Assembly (NCBI GenBank): GCA_030527065.1 | Contig: JAUNBO010000069.1 | Coordinates: forward strand, 1-9,232 | Source: Bacillota bacterium | Lineage (GTDB): Bacteria; Bacillota; Clostridia; Peptostreptococcales; Anaerovoracaceae | Direction of reading: 5' to 3' | Length of the DNA: 9,232 nt | In this document: positions 1 to 6,023 of the stretch, piece after piece | How the letters are laid out: the number at the start of each line of letters is the position of its first letter | Numbering within the stretch: position 1 is the first letter of the stretch | Notes under the pieces: model-generated | The model's input: the letters and a program-made list of their open reading frames with translations, nothing else | Database searches by the model: none | What the model was told of the DNA's origin: nothing | Program-made: the position numbers and the translations under genes

Positions 1-101
1 AGGATGGCCGCCAGGATGGCCAGAATGACCAGCACGACGATGACCTCTACCAGAGTGAATCCCTTCTTGTCCTTCTTGACTTTCGCTAACAGTTTTTGCA
101 T
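1..101 (-). CDS. Type IV prepilin, N-terminal part (cut by the window edge)
   Basis: Only the first 33 codons plus two bases are present; the gene continues beyond position 1. The protein starts with a short, lysine-rich leader (residues 1-14, ending KKG). The class III signal motif G|FTLVE follows, with cleavage expected after Gly14 and the conserved Glu at mature position 5. After that comes a hydrophobic stretch rich in V, I, L and A, which forms the pilin N-terminal helix. Such proteins are processed by a prepilin peptidase and assembled into type IV pili, or into competence or secretion pseudopili, at the membrane. I chose the ATG at 101 because AAAAGGAG (111-118) lies 9 nt upstream. The in-frame ATG at 110 directly abuts that site and is too close. 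The body that would separate a major pilin from a minor or ComGC-like one is missing. Confidence 0.88.
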   Translation of the reverse strand, partial: MQKLLAKVKKDKKGFTLVEVIVVLVILAILAAI

Positions 102-158
102 TTTTAACATCTCCTTTTATAATATGCTCCTGTATAAGTTAGCTTTTTTCCATAACAG

Positions 159-187
159 ACAATACCACTTTCGGGCACATCTGTCAA
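159..187 (-). promoter_or_regulatory. Sigma-A type promoter of the prepilin gene
   Basis: On the minus strand a perfect -35 TTGACA (182-187) is followed, after a 17-nt spacer, by the -10 TATTGT (159-164), which matches four of six consensus positions. Transcription would start near 152, giving a leader of about 50 nt before the pilin start at 101. The surrounding DNA is AT-rich, unlike the rest of the window. Confidence 0.6.
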
Positions 188-192
188 TAAAA

Positions 193-217
193 TTTTGTTT
201 TGTAACAAAAAATTGTT
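193..217. promoter_or_regulatory. AT-rich palindromes upstream of the pilin promoter
   Basis: TTTTGTT (193-199) and AACAAAA (204-210) form a perfect 7-bp inverted repeat around TTGT. A second, overlapping pair is AACAA (204-208) and TTGTT (213-217). They lie roughly 40 to 65 bases upstream of the presumed pilin start point. They could be an UP-element or an operator, or only AT-rich DNA. No known regulator site was recognised. Confidence 0.25.
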
Positions 218-221
218 ATGT

Positions 222-256
222 TTTATTAAAAAATGAAAAGAACCGACGGCCGGTTC
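222..256 (-). terminator. Intrinsic terminator after larB
   Basis: Read on the minus strand, GAACCG (256-251) and CGGTTC (245-240) form a 6-bp stem around a 5-nt loop. G-U pairs can lengthen it. The stem is followed at once by a T-rich run (239-222, TTTTCATTTTTTAAT). This is the expected end of the thrS-thyA-larB transcript and lies about 50 nt after the larB stop codon. Confidence 0.75.
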
Positions 257-305
257 CCTCTCCCGGCAGCCGGGCACTCCGGCTCTGTGCCTGCCCCCGG
301 CCCGG

Positions 306-977
306 CTATTCTATCCCGCTGATCTTCACCGCCATGCAGGCGGCGTTGAAGCCGCTGTCTATGTTCACCACGGACACTCCCCCGGCGCAGCTGTTGAGCA
401 TGGAAAGCAGCGCCGCCAGGCCGCCGAAGTTGGCCCCGTAGCCTATGCTGGTAGGCACCGCTATGACCGGGGCCTTCACCAGCCCCCCCACCACGCTGGC
501 CAGAGCCCCTTCCATGCCTGCCACCACTATGACCACATGGGCCTCCCGGATTTCCGGAAGCCGGGCAAAGAGCCGGTGGAGCCCCGCCACGCCTACATCG
601 TAGATGCGGTTTACCCTGCGCCCCAGAAGCTCCGCCGTAACGGCGGCCTCCTCCGCGATGGCCACGTCCGAGGTCCCTGCGGTGACCACGGCGATGAGCC
701 GGTCCTGCCGGGGAGCCTTCCAGCGCCCCACCGCCGCCGTCCGGGCCTGCTCATAGTAAACGGCCTCCGGCGCCACGGCCCGGAGGGCTTCATAGACCTC
801 CCGGGAAGCCCTGGAAGCCAGAAGAAAGCTCTCTTTCTTCAATATCGCCTCCGCAATGCCCGCCACCTGTTCCGGCGTCTTGCCGGAGCAATAGATCACC
901 TCCGGCAGCCCGGTGCGTTCTTCCCGGCTGCTGTCCAGCATGGCGTAGTTCAATTCGTCGATATATTTTTCCGGCAT
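306..977 (-). CDS. larB: LarB, nickel-pincer nucleotide cofactor biosynthesis (P2CMN synthase)
   Basis: LarB carboxylates nicotinic acid adenine dinucleotide on the pyridine ring and releases AMP. This is the first step toward the nickel-pincer cofactor of lactate racemase LarA and related enzymes. The 223-residue protein shows the family signatures in order: GLPEVIY near residue 23, AGTSD (100-104), AGMEGALASVVGG (153-165), PTSIGYGANFGG (175-186), and LNSCAGG with Cys197. Cys197 sits the same distance from the C-terminus as the reported active-site Cys221 of the L. plantarum enzyme, within one residue. The C-terminal half is the AIR-carboxylase (PurE)-like domain. The protein is about 20 residues shorter than the L. 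plantarum form at the N-terminus. AGAGAGG lies 8 nt before the ATG. It follows thyA by 34 nt and is the last gene of the operon. No larC, larE or larA lies in the window. Confidence 0.93.
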   Translation of the reverse strand: MPEKYIDELNYAMLDSSREERTGLPEVIYCSGKTPEQVAGIAEAILKKESFLLASRASREVYEALRAVAPEAVYYEQARTAAVGRWKAPRQDRLIAVVTAGTSDVAIAEEAAVTAELLGRRVNRIYDVGVAGLHRLFARLPEIREAHVVIVVAGMEGALASVVGGLVKAPVIAVPTSIGYGANFGGLAALLSMLNSCAGGVSVVNIDSGFNAACMAVKISGIE

Positions 978-1011
978 AAAGCGTTCCTCTCTCCGTTTTC
1001 CGGCCCGGCCC

Positions 1012-1842
1012 CTACACCGCCACGGGGATCTTCAGCTCCAGCTTCGTGTATTCATAGCCCTCCAGGCTTACGCTGTCCGGCGTGAAGCCGTAAAAATCCC
1101 TCACCTGAGGATCCAGACGGAATCCAGGGGCCGGCTTGGGCTCGTTTTTTAGGATCTCCTCCACTATGGGCACATGACGGTCGTAGATGTGGGCGTCGGC
1201 GATGACGTGGACCAGCTCCCCCGCCCGGAGGCCGGACACCTGGGCCATCATGTGAGTCAGCACCGCATACTGGCACACGTTCCAGTTGTTGGCGGCCAGC
1301 ATATCCTGGCTCCGCTGGTTCAATATGGTGTTCAGGACGTCCCCCGTGACGTTGAAGGTCATGGAATAGGCGCAGGGATAGAGGGCCATCTCATGCAGGT
1401 CCTCGAAATTGTAAAGATTGGTGAGGATGCGGCGGCTGGAAGGGTTGTGCTTCAAATCATAAAGCACCCGGTCCACCTGGTCGAAAAGCCCCTCCTTATA
1501 TCTGTGCTTTTGCCCCAGCTGATAGCCGTAGGCCTTGCCTATGGAGCCCTCTTCATCCGCCCACTGGTCCCAGACGTGGGAGTTCAGCTGATGGATGTTG
1601 TTGGACTTCTTCTGCCAGATCCACAGCAGCTCGTCCACCGCAGATTTGAGATAGGTGCGGCGGATGGTGAGGATGGGGAACTCTTCCTCAAGAGCGTAGC
1701 GGTTCACTATCCCGAAGCGTTTTATCGTATGGGCCGGGCTGCCGTCCTCCCAGCGGGGCCGGACGGGCTGGTCCGTGTCCCAATGGCCGTTTTCCAGGAT
1801 GTCCCTGCAATTCTGAATGAAAATCTCGTCTGCGCGGCTCAT
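1012..1842 (-). CDS. thyA: Thymidylate synthase ThyA, B. subtilis ThyA/phage phi3T type
   Basis: Converts dUMP to dTMP with 5,10-methylenetetrahydrofolate, giving dihydrofolate; cytosolic. The 276-residue protein is full length. Visible residues: PILTIRRTY (57-64), Glu71 in DELLWIW, VWDQW (90-94), the phosphate-binding PSSRR (134-138), catalytic Cys157 in YPCAY, QRSQD (176-180), Asn188, and DAHIY (216-220) with His218 and Tyr220. As I recall it, the B. subtilis ThyA/phi3T branch shares LLWIWQxKSN, HxWDQW, AYGxQLGxKxR and the end KDFYxF...VAV, and this protein matches those. The E. coli PCH catalytic signature is PCA here. AAAGGAG (1852-1858) lies 9 nt before the start. The gene sits 120 nt after thrS and 34 nt before larB, on one strand. 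No dihydrofolate reductase gene is adjacent. Confidence 0.96.
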   Translation of the reverse strand: MSRADEIFIQNCRDILENGHWDTDQPVRPRWEDGSPAHTIKRFGIVNRYALEEEFPILTIRRTYLKSAVDELLWIWQKKSNNIHQLNSHVWDQWADEEGSIGKAYGYQLGQKHRYKEGLFDQVDRVLYDLKHNPSSRRILTNLYNFEDLHEMALYPCAYSMTFNVTGDVLNTILNQRSQDMLAANNWNVCQYAVLTHMMAQVSGLRAGELVHVIADAHIYDRHVPIVEEILKNEPKPAPGFRLDPQVRDFYGFTPDSVSLEGYEYTKLELKIPVAV

Positions 1843-1870
1843 AGGGCAGCACTCCTTTCCCCTTCCGGCC

Positions 1871-1909
1871 GGCGGCCGTTCCCTCTGCCGATTCCCGGGC
1901 GGCCGTTCC
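1871..1909. repeat. Short direct repeat in the thrS-thyA spacer
   Basis: GGCGGCCGTTCC occurs twice, at 1871-1882 and 1898-1909, in the 120-nt gap between thrS and thyA. Both copies are followed by pyrimidine-rich CTCT tracts. The gap is GC-rich and can fold, but no intrinsic terminator with a T-run is visible on the minus strand, so thrS and thyA are probably co-transcribed. No function is assigned. Confidence 0.4.
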
Positions 1910-1962
1910 TTCCCTCTCTTCGCCGCGGCGCCGGCGGGCCCGGCCTTCCGCGGGCTCCGGCC

Positions 1963-3729
1963 TCAGCAGGCCTTGTCCTCTATTTCCTTCCGCAACCTGG
2001 CCGTCAGCTCCGCCGGGGACATCTCTCCCAGCTCCCCTTCCTTGCTGGAACGGACGGACACGGTCCCCGCTTCCGCTTCCTTCTCCCCTACCACCAGGAT
2101 GTAGGGATCTCTCTGGTTCCGGGCCTCCCGTATCTTATAGCCTATCTTCTCGTTCCGGCCGTCCACCTCCGTCCGCAGCCCCGCCGCCCGGAACTGCTTC
2201 TCCAGCTCATAGGCGTAGTCGTTGAACCGCTCCGTGACGGTGAGTATCTTCACCTGGACCGGCGCCAGCCACAGGGGGAACTTCCCGGCAAAATGCTCTG
2301 TCAGGATGCCGATGAAGCGCTCTATGCTGCCGAAGATGACCCGGTGTATCATGACGGGCCGGTGCTTTTCTCCGTCGCTGCCCACATAGGTGAGATCGAA
2401 GCGCTGGGGCATCTGAAAATCCAGCTGTATGGTGCCGCACTGCCAGGTCCTGCCGATGCAGTCCTCCAGATGGAAATCGATCTTCGGCCCGTAGAAAGCC
2501 CCGTCCCCCTCGTTTACGATGAAGGACATGCCCTTTTCCTCCATGGCCTCCCGCAGAGCGTCCGTGGCCATATCCCAGTCCTCCTGGCTGCCCATGGCGT
2601 CCTGGGGCCTGGTGGAAAGCTCCACATGGTATTTGAAGCCGAAAAGTCCGTAGACATAATCGATGAATTCAATGACGCCCTTAATCTCTTCCTTTATCTG
2701 CTCCGGCAGCATGAAGATGTGGGCGTCGTCCTGGGTGAAGGTCCGGACCCGCATAAGGCCGTGAAGGGCGCCGGAAAGCTCGTGGCGGTGGACCTGTCCC
2801 AGCTCGCCCATGCGTATGGGGAAATCCCGGTAGCTGTACATCCGCCGCTTGTAGACCAGCATGGCGCCGGGGCAGTTCATGGGCTTTATGGCGTAGTCCG
2901 CCTCGTCTATCTTCGTAAAGTACATATTGTTCTGATAGTGGTCCCAGTGGCCGGACCGGTGCCAGAGATCCTCGCTGAGGATAAGAGGCGTCCGCACCTC
3001 CTGATAGCCCCGCTCCGCATGGGCCTGCCGCCAGAAGGCTTCCAGCTCGTTGCGGATCACCATGCCCCGGGGCATGAAGAAGGGGAAGCCGGGCCCTTCA
3101 TCGTAGAGAGCGAACAGGTCCATTTCCCTGCCGATCTTCCGGTGGTCCCGCTTTTTGGCCTCTTCCATCATGTTCAGATAGTCTTCCAGCATGGACTGCT
3201 TGGGGAAGGAGGTGCCGTAGATGCGCTGGAGCATCTTGTTCTTTTCGTCTCCCCGCCAGTAAGCCCCGGCCACGCTGAGGAGCTTGAAGGCCTTGATGGC
3301 CCCGGTAGAGCCCAGGTGGGGGCCGGCGCAGAGGTCCGTGAAATCTCCCTGCTTATAAAAGGAAATGACGGCGTCCTCCGGCAACTCGTTGATGAGCTCC
3401 ACCTTGTAAGGCTCCTGCCGCTCCTCCATGTATTTGACGGCCTCCGCCCGGGGCAGCTCAAAGCGCTCTATGGGCAGATTGGCCTTGCTGAGCTTCTTCA
3501 TTTCCTTTTCAATGGCCGCCAGGTCCTCTTCCGTGAACCTGTGCTCCAGGTCTATGTCGTAATAGAACCCGTTGTCTATGGCGGGCCCGATGCCGAATTT
3601 TGCCTCCGGGAACAGGTGCTGCACCGCCTGAGCCATCAGGTGGGAAGTGCTGTGCCGGTAGGTCCGGCTTTTATCGCCGGCTTCAAATTCCTTGAATTCC
3701 TGGATCCCGTCCGCTGCTGCTTCGCTCAT
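1963..3729 (-). CDS. thrS: Threonyl-tRNA synthetase lacking the TGS domain
   Basis: Class II synthetase that charges tRNA-Thr with threonine and edits mischarged Ser-tRNA(Thr); cytosolic. The 588 residues contain the editing domain with the HxxxH motif (His26, His30) and Cys134/His138 in CAGPH. The catalytic core follows: motif 1 around 222-247, motif 2 around 306-338, and motif 3 in HRVIFGSIERF (462-472). The zinc ligands are Cys286, His337 and His462. The C-terminal anticodon-binding domain spans about 485-580. Compared with the usual ~640-residue enzyme, the N-terminal TGS domain is absent. The editing histidines come 47 residues earlier than in E. coli, and a TAG stop 24 codons upstream leaves no room for it. 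GGAGG (3735-3739) lies 5 nt before the ATG. It is the first gene of the thrS-thyA-larB operon. No T-box element is visible in the leader. Confidence 0.97.
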   Translation of the reverse strand: MSEAAADGIQEFKEFEAGDKSRTYRHSTSHLMAQAVQHLFPEAKFGIGPAIDNGFYYDIDLEHRFTEEDLAAIEKEMKKLSKANLPIERFELPRAEAVKYMEERQEPYKVELINELPEDAVISFYKQGDFTDLCAGPHLGSTGAIKAFKLLSVAGAYWRGDEKNKMLQRIYGTSFPKQSMLEDYLNMMEEAKKRDHRKIGREMDLFALYDEGPGFPFFMPRGMVIRNELEAFWRQAHAERGYQEVRTPLILSEDLWHRSGHWDHYQNNMYFTKIDEADYAIKPMNCPGAMLVYKRRMYSYRDFPIRMGELGQVHRHELSGALHGLMRVRTFTQDDAHIFMLPEQIKEEIKGVIEFIDYVYGLFGFKYHVELSTRPQDAMGSQEDWDMATDALREAMEEKGMSFIVNEGDGAFYGPKIDFHLEDCIGRTWQCGTIQLDFQMPQRFDLTYVGSDGEKHRPVMIHRVIFGSIERFIGILTEHFAGKFPLWLAPVQVKILTVTERFNDYAYELEKQFRAAGLRTEVDGRNEKIGYKIREARNQRDPYILVVGEKEAEAGTVSVRSSKEGELGEMSPAELTARLRKEIEDKAC

Positions 3730-3741
3730 CTCATCCTCCGC

Positions 3742-3780
3742 GCCGCCCGGGGACTTCAGAGAAAGTCCGGCGGCTTTTTT
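3742..3780 (-). promoter_or_regulatory. Strong hairpin in the thrS leader (terminator-like on the plus strand)
   Basis: GCCGCC (3742-3747) pairs with GGCGGC (3769-3774), and GGACTT (3751-3756) with AAGTCC (3763-3768). This leaves a 3-nt bulge (3748-3750) and a CAGAGA loop (3757-3762). In the thrS mRNA this hairpin ends two bases before the GGAGG ribosome binding site, so it could affect translation. Read on the plus strand it is followed directly by six T (3775-3780), the textbook form of an intrinsic terminator. That would stop antisense transcripts before they reach the plus-strand promoter. The sequence does not decide between the two roles. Confidence 0.55.
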
Positions 3781-3788
3781 CTAATCGT

Positions 3789-3818
3789 TTGACTTATGCT
3801 GCTCTCTGACATTATAAT
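3789..3818 (+). promoter_or_regulatory. Sigma-A type promoter of the SGNH hydrolase/flavoprotein operon
   Basis: TTGACT (3789-3794), an 18-nt spacer, then a perfect TATAAT (3813-3818). Transcription would start near 3825 and give a leader of about 38 nt before the start codon at 3863. The -10 overlaps the -10 of the opposing thrS promoter, so both cannot be occupied at once. Confidence 0.7.
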
Positions 3819-3844
3819 TATATTCAAGAAGAAGCTTTTGTCAA
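3817..3844 (-). promoter_or_regulatory. thrS: Sigma-A type promoter of the thrS-thyA-larB operon
   Basis: On the minus strand a perfect TTGACA (3839-3844) and a perfect TATAAT (3817-3822) are separated by 16 nt. Transcription would start near 3810, about 80 nt upstream of thrS. A second TATAAT (3811-3816) lies just downstream, at a spacing too long for this -35. Confidence 0.75.
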
Positions 3845-3862
3845 GAAAGAGAAAGGGCGCCC

Positions 3863-4459
3863 ATGGCTAAAACAAAAGTGGTTTTTATCGGCAACAGCAT
3901 CGTCAACGGCTTTCCCCACAAGCGGAGCCAGTGCTTCGTCAGTCTTTACCGGGAGGCCACAGGCTTTGAAGTGATCAACAAGGGGCAGAACGGAGAGACC
4001 ACCGCCGCAGTGCTGGCGCGCCTGCAGAAGGACGCCCTGGCCCACCGGCCGGACCTGGTCTATCTTCTCAGCGGCACCAACGATTTCATTTACAAAGAAA
4101 CGGACCCTGCCGGAAGTCTGGCCCTCTACGACAAAATAGCGGACATGGTCACAGAAGCGGGAGCCCGGCCGGTGCTGCTGATCCCCCTGCCCATAGACCC
4201 GCCTATGGCCTCCCGGCTGTGGATCCCCGGCATAGATTACGCCGCCATAGCCCGGCAGCTGGAAGAACTCCGCAGGCTGATGCTGGCCTATAAGGAAGAA
4301 AAACCGGCGGAGGTGCTGGACACCCACGCTTTTTTTGCCGGCCTCTACACAGAAGAAACCAAAGAAGAATACCTTCGGGACGGCCTGCACCCCACCGTAC
4401 AGGGCCATGAAGCCCTGGCCCGCTTCCTGACGGCGCAGCTTCCGGAGCAACGGCCATGA
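3863..4459 (+). CDS. SGNH/GDSL-family hydrolase (esterase or acylhydrolase), cytosolic
   Basis: The 198-residue protein has the four SGNH blocks. Block I is IGNSIVNG with nucleophile Ser12. Block II is NKGQNGETT with oxyanion Gly44. Block III is SGTND with Asn73. Block V is DGLHP with Asp173 and His176. Spacing from Ser12 to Gly44 and Asn73 closely matches E. coli TesA. Block I reads GNS instead of the usual GDS. There is no signal peptide or membrane segment, so the enzyme acts in the cytosol. The family removes acyl or acetyl groups from lipids, sugars and other small molecules; the substrate cannot be told here. AAAGGG lies 5 nt before the ATG. It is the first gene after the plus-strand promoter and is followed, 97 nt later, by the dehydrogenase genes. 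Confidence 0.85.
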   Translation: MAKTKVVFIGNSIVNGFPHKRSQCFVSLYREATGFEVINKGQNGETTAAVLARLQKDALAHRPDLVYLLSGTNDFIYKETDPAGSLALYDKIADMVTEAGARPVLLIPLPIDPPMASRLWIPGIDYAAIARQLEELRRLMLAYKEEKPAEVLDTHAFFAGLYTEETKEEYLRDGLHPTVQGHEALARFLTAQLPEQRP

Positions 4460-4512
4460 ATACAGAACGCCTCCGCCTGCCGGCGATGAAAACCCCGCCG
4501 GCCCTGTATTTT
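4459..4512 (+). terminator. Possible weak terminator or processing hairpin
   Basis: Just after the hydrolase stop codon, GCCGGCG (4479-4485) and CGCCGGC (4496-4502) form a perfect 7-bp stem with a 10-nt loop. An outer pair, AATACAG (4459-4465) and CTGTATT (4504-4510), can close around it. Only four T (4509-4512) follow. It may partly stop transcription between the hydrolase and the flavoprotein genes, so their co-transcription is likely but not certain. Confidence 0.35.
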
Positions 4513-4556
4513 CCCTGTCCGGCAAAGAGACCGGCCGGAAGGGAGGCCCTGATCCC

Positions 4557-6023
4557 ATGAAGGATTCTTACGACGTGATCATCATCGGCGGCGGCGTCAT
4601 AGGCAGCGCCTGCGCCAGGGAGCTGTCCCGCTACCGGCTCTCCATCGCCGTTCTCGAAAAAGAAAACGACCTCTGCCGCGGCGCCAGCGGCCGCAATTCC
4701 GGCGTCCTTCACGCCGGCTTCAACAACCGCCCCGGCTCCCTTATGGCGGAGCTTTGCGTGGAAGGCTGCGCAGGCTTTCAGCAGGTGGCGGAGGAGCTTT
4801 CCGTCCCCTTTCGCAGGACGGGCAAGCTGGTGGTGGGCTTCGATGAAGAGGACCGCCGGCAGCTTCTGGCTCTTATAGCCCAGGGGAAAGCCAACGGCGT
4901 GCCGGGCCTGGCTCTGGTGGACAAGGCCCGAATGAGAGAGCTGGCCCCTTTCGTAGAGGGCGAATTCGCCATGTGGTCCCCCTCCACCGGCATTCTGGAC
5001 CCCTTCCAGCTCACCCTGGGCCTGGCGGAAAACGCCGCGGCCAACGGCGTCCGCTATCACCTTTCCAGAGAAGTCTCCGCCATCAAGGACCGGGGAACTT
5101 CCTACGCCGTCCTCACAGCCTCGGGAGAAGCCTTTCAAAGCCGCTGGGTCGTCAACTGCGCCGGCATTCATTCGGACAGGATCGCCGCCATACTGGGGAC
5201 TTCCTGTTATGAAATCCACCCCTGCCGGGGGGAATACTTCGTCCTGGATCAGCGTTCCGGACCTCTCCTTCCCCTTCCCGCCTACCCCGTGCCCAACCTC
5301 CGCACCGGCGGCCTGGGCATCCACCTGACCCCTACCATAGACGGCAACGTCCTCATCGGCCCCAGCGCCGAATATACAGACCGGCGGGAAGACTTTTCCT
5401 CTACCCGGCCCGTCATGGACCTGCTTTTGTCCGACGGGGCCCGCATTTTCCCCCACCTGCAGGGGGACCTCTTCATCCGCAGTTACGCCGGCATGCGCCC
5501 GAAGCTGACAGGAAAGACAGAGGGCGGATATCACGATTTTGTCATAGAGCGGCGAAAGGAAACGCCCCGGGCCGTCAATCTGGTGGGCATAGAGTCCCCG
5601 GGCCTCACTGCCGCCCTTCCCATCGCCCGCAGAGTCGTCCGGCTCATTCAGGAGGAAGAGCCTCTCACTCCCCGCCCGGATTTTCAGCCCCGGCGCTCCG
5701 CTCCGCCCCGCTTCCGGGACCTGTCTCCGGAGGAACAGGCCCGGCTCATCGCCCGGGACCCGGACTACGGGGAAGTCGTCTGCCGCTGCGAAACCATCAC
5801 CAAAGCCCAGGTCCTTCAGGCCATACGCGGGCCTCTGGGCGCAAACAGCATCACCGGTATCAAATACCGCTGCCGGGCCTCCATGGGCCGCTGCCAGGGC
5901 GGCTATTGCCAGCAGAGGCTGGTGCAGCTTCTGGCCCAGGAAACGGGCGCAGCCCCGGAGGAGCTGCTCTACAGTGAAGAAGGCTCCCGGCTCTTCTTCG
6001 GAAAGGTGCGGGAAAATGACTGA
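4557..6023 (+). CDS. GlpA-like FAD-dependent dehydrogenase with C-terminal BFD [2Fe-2S] domain
   Basis: The 488-residue protein begins with a Rossmann FAD-binding motif (IIIGGGVIG, 8-16). GASGRNSGVLHAG (42-54) follows, typical of the DAO/GlpA/L-2-hydroxyglutarate oxidase superfamily. The DAO domain runs to about residue 370, with a late conserved SYAGMRPK segment (309-316). The C-terminal BFD-like domain (about 405-460) has Cys409-x-Cys411 and Cys446-x4-Cys451 in MGRCQGGYC, which should bind a [2Fe-2S] cluster. Cys439 is an additional cysteine. Together with the next two genes it resembles the clostridial and Thermotoga modules annotated as glycerol-3-phosphate dehydrogenase; related pairs oxidise opines, hydroxyproline or glycine. 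No glpK is nearby, so the substrate is open. The start at 4557 has GGGAGG (4541-4546) 10 nt upstream. The stop overlaps the next gene by 8 nt. Confidence 0.85.
   Translation: MKDSYDVIIIGGGVIGSACARELSRYRLSIAVLEKENDLCRGASGRNSGVLHAGFNNRPGSLMAELCVEGCAGFQQVAEELSVPFRRTGKLVVGFDEEDRRQLLALIAQGKANGVPGLALVDKARMRELAPFVEGEFAMWSPSTGILDPFQLTLGLAENAAANGVRYHLSREVSAIKDRGTSYAVLTASGEAFQSRWVVNCAGIHSDRIAAILGTSCYEIHPCRGEYFVLDQRSGPLLPLPAYPVPNLRTGGLGIHLTPTIDGNVLIGPSAEYTDRREDFSSTRPVMDLLLSDGARIFPHLQGDLFIRSYAGMRPKLTGKTEGGYHDFVIERRKETPRAVNLVGIESPGLTAALPIARRVVRLIQEEEPLTPRPDFQPRRSAPPRFRDLSPEEQARLIARDPDYGEVVCRCETITKAQVLQAIRGPLGANSITGIKYRCRASMGRCQGGYCQQRLVQLLAQETGAAPEELLYSEEGSRLFFGKVREND

Noticed and set aside
102..110. In-frame ATG at 110 as the prepilin start
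   Set aside because: It directly follows the AAAAGGAG site with no spacing, while the ATG at 101 has a 9-nt spacing.
4..441. A 145-codon plus-strand frame at the left edge
   Set aside because: It crosses the antisense of the prepilin start, two regulatory elements and the end of larB. Its sequence is not protein-like.
1174..3792. An 872-codon open frame on the plus strand
   Set aside because: It is antisense to thyA and thrS, both certain genes with all catalytic motifs. The translation shows no recognisable domain, and long stop-free antisense frames are expected in this GC-rich codon usage.
3730..3862. T-box riboswitch for thrS
   Set aside because: The conserved T-box sequence is not present on the minus strand, and the region is shorter than a T-box leader.
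5974..6015. Upstream start for the second flavoprotein
   Set aside because: It would add 14 residues with no homology ahead of the FAD-binding strand and a 50-nt overlap. The ATG at 6016 has a ribosome binding site and places the fold at the usual distance.
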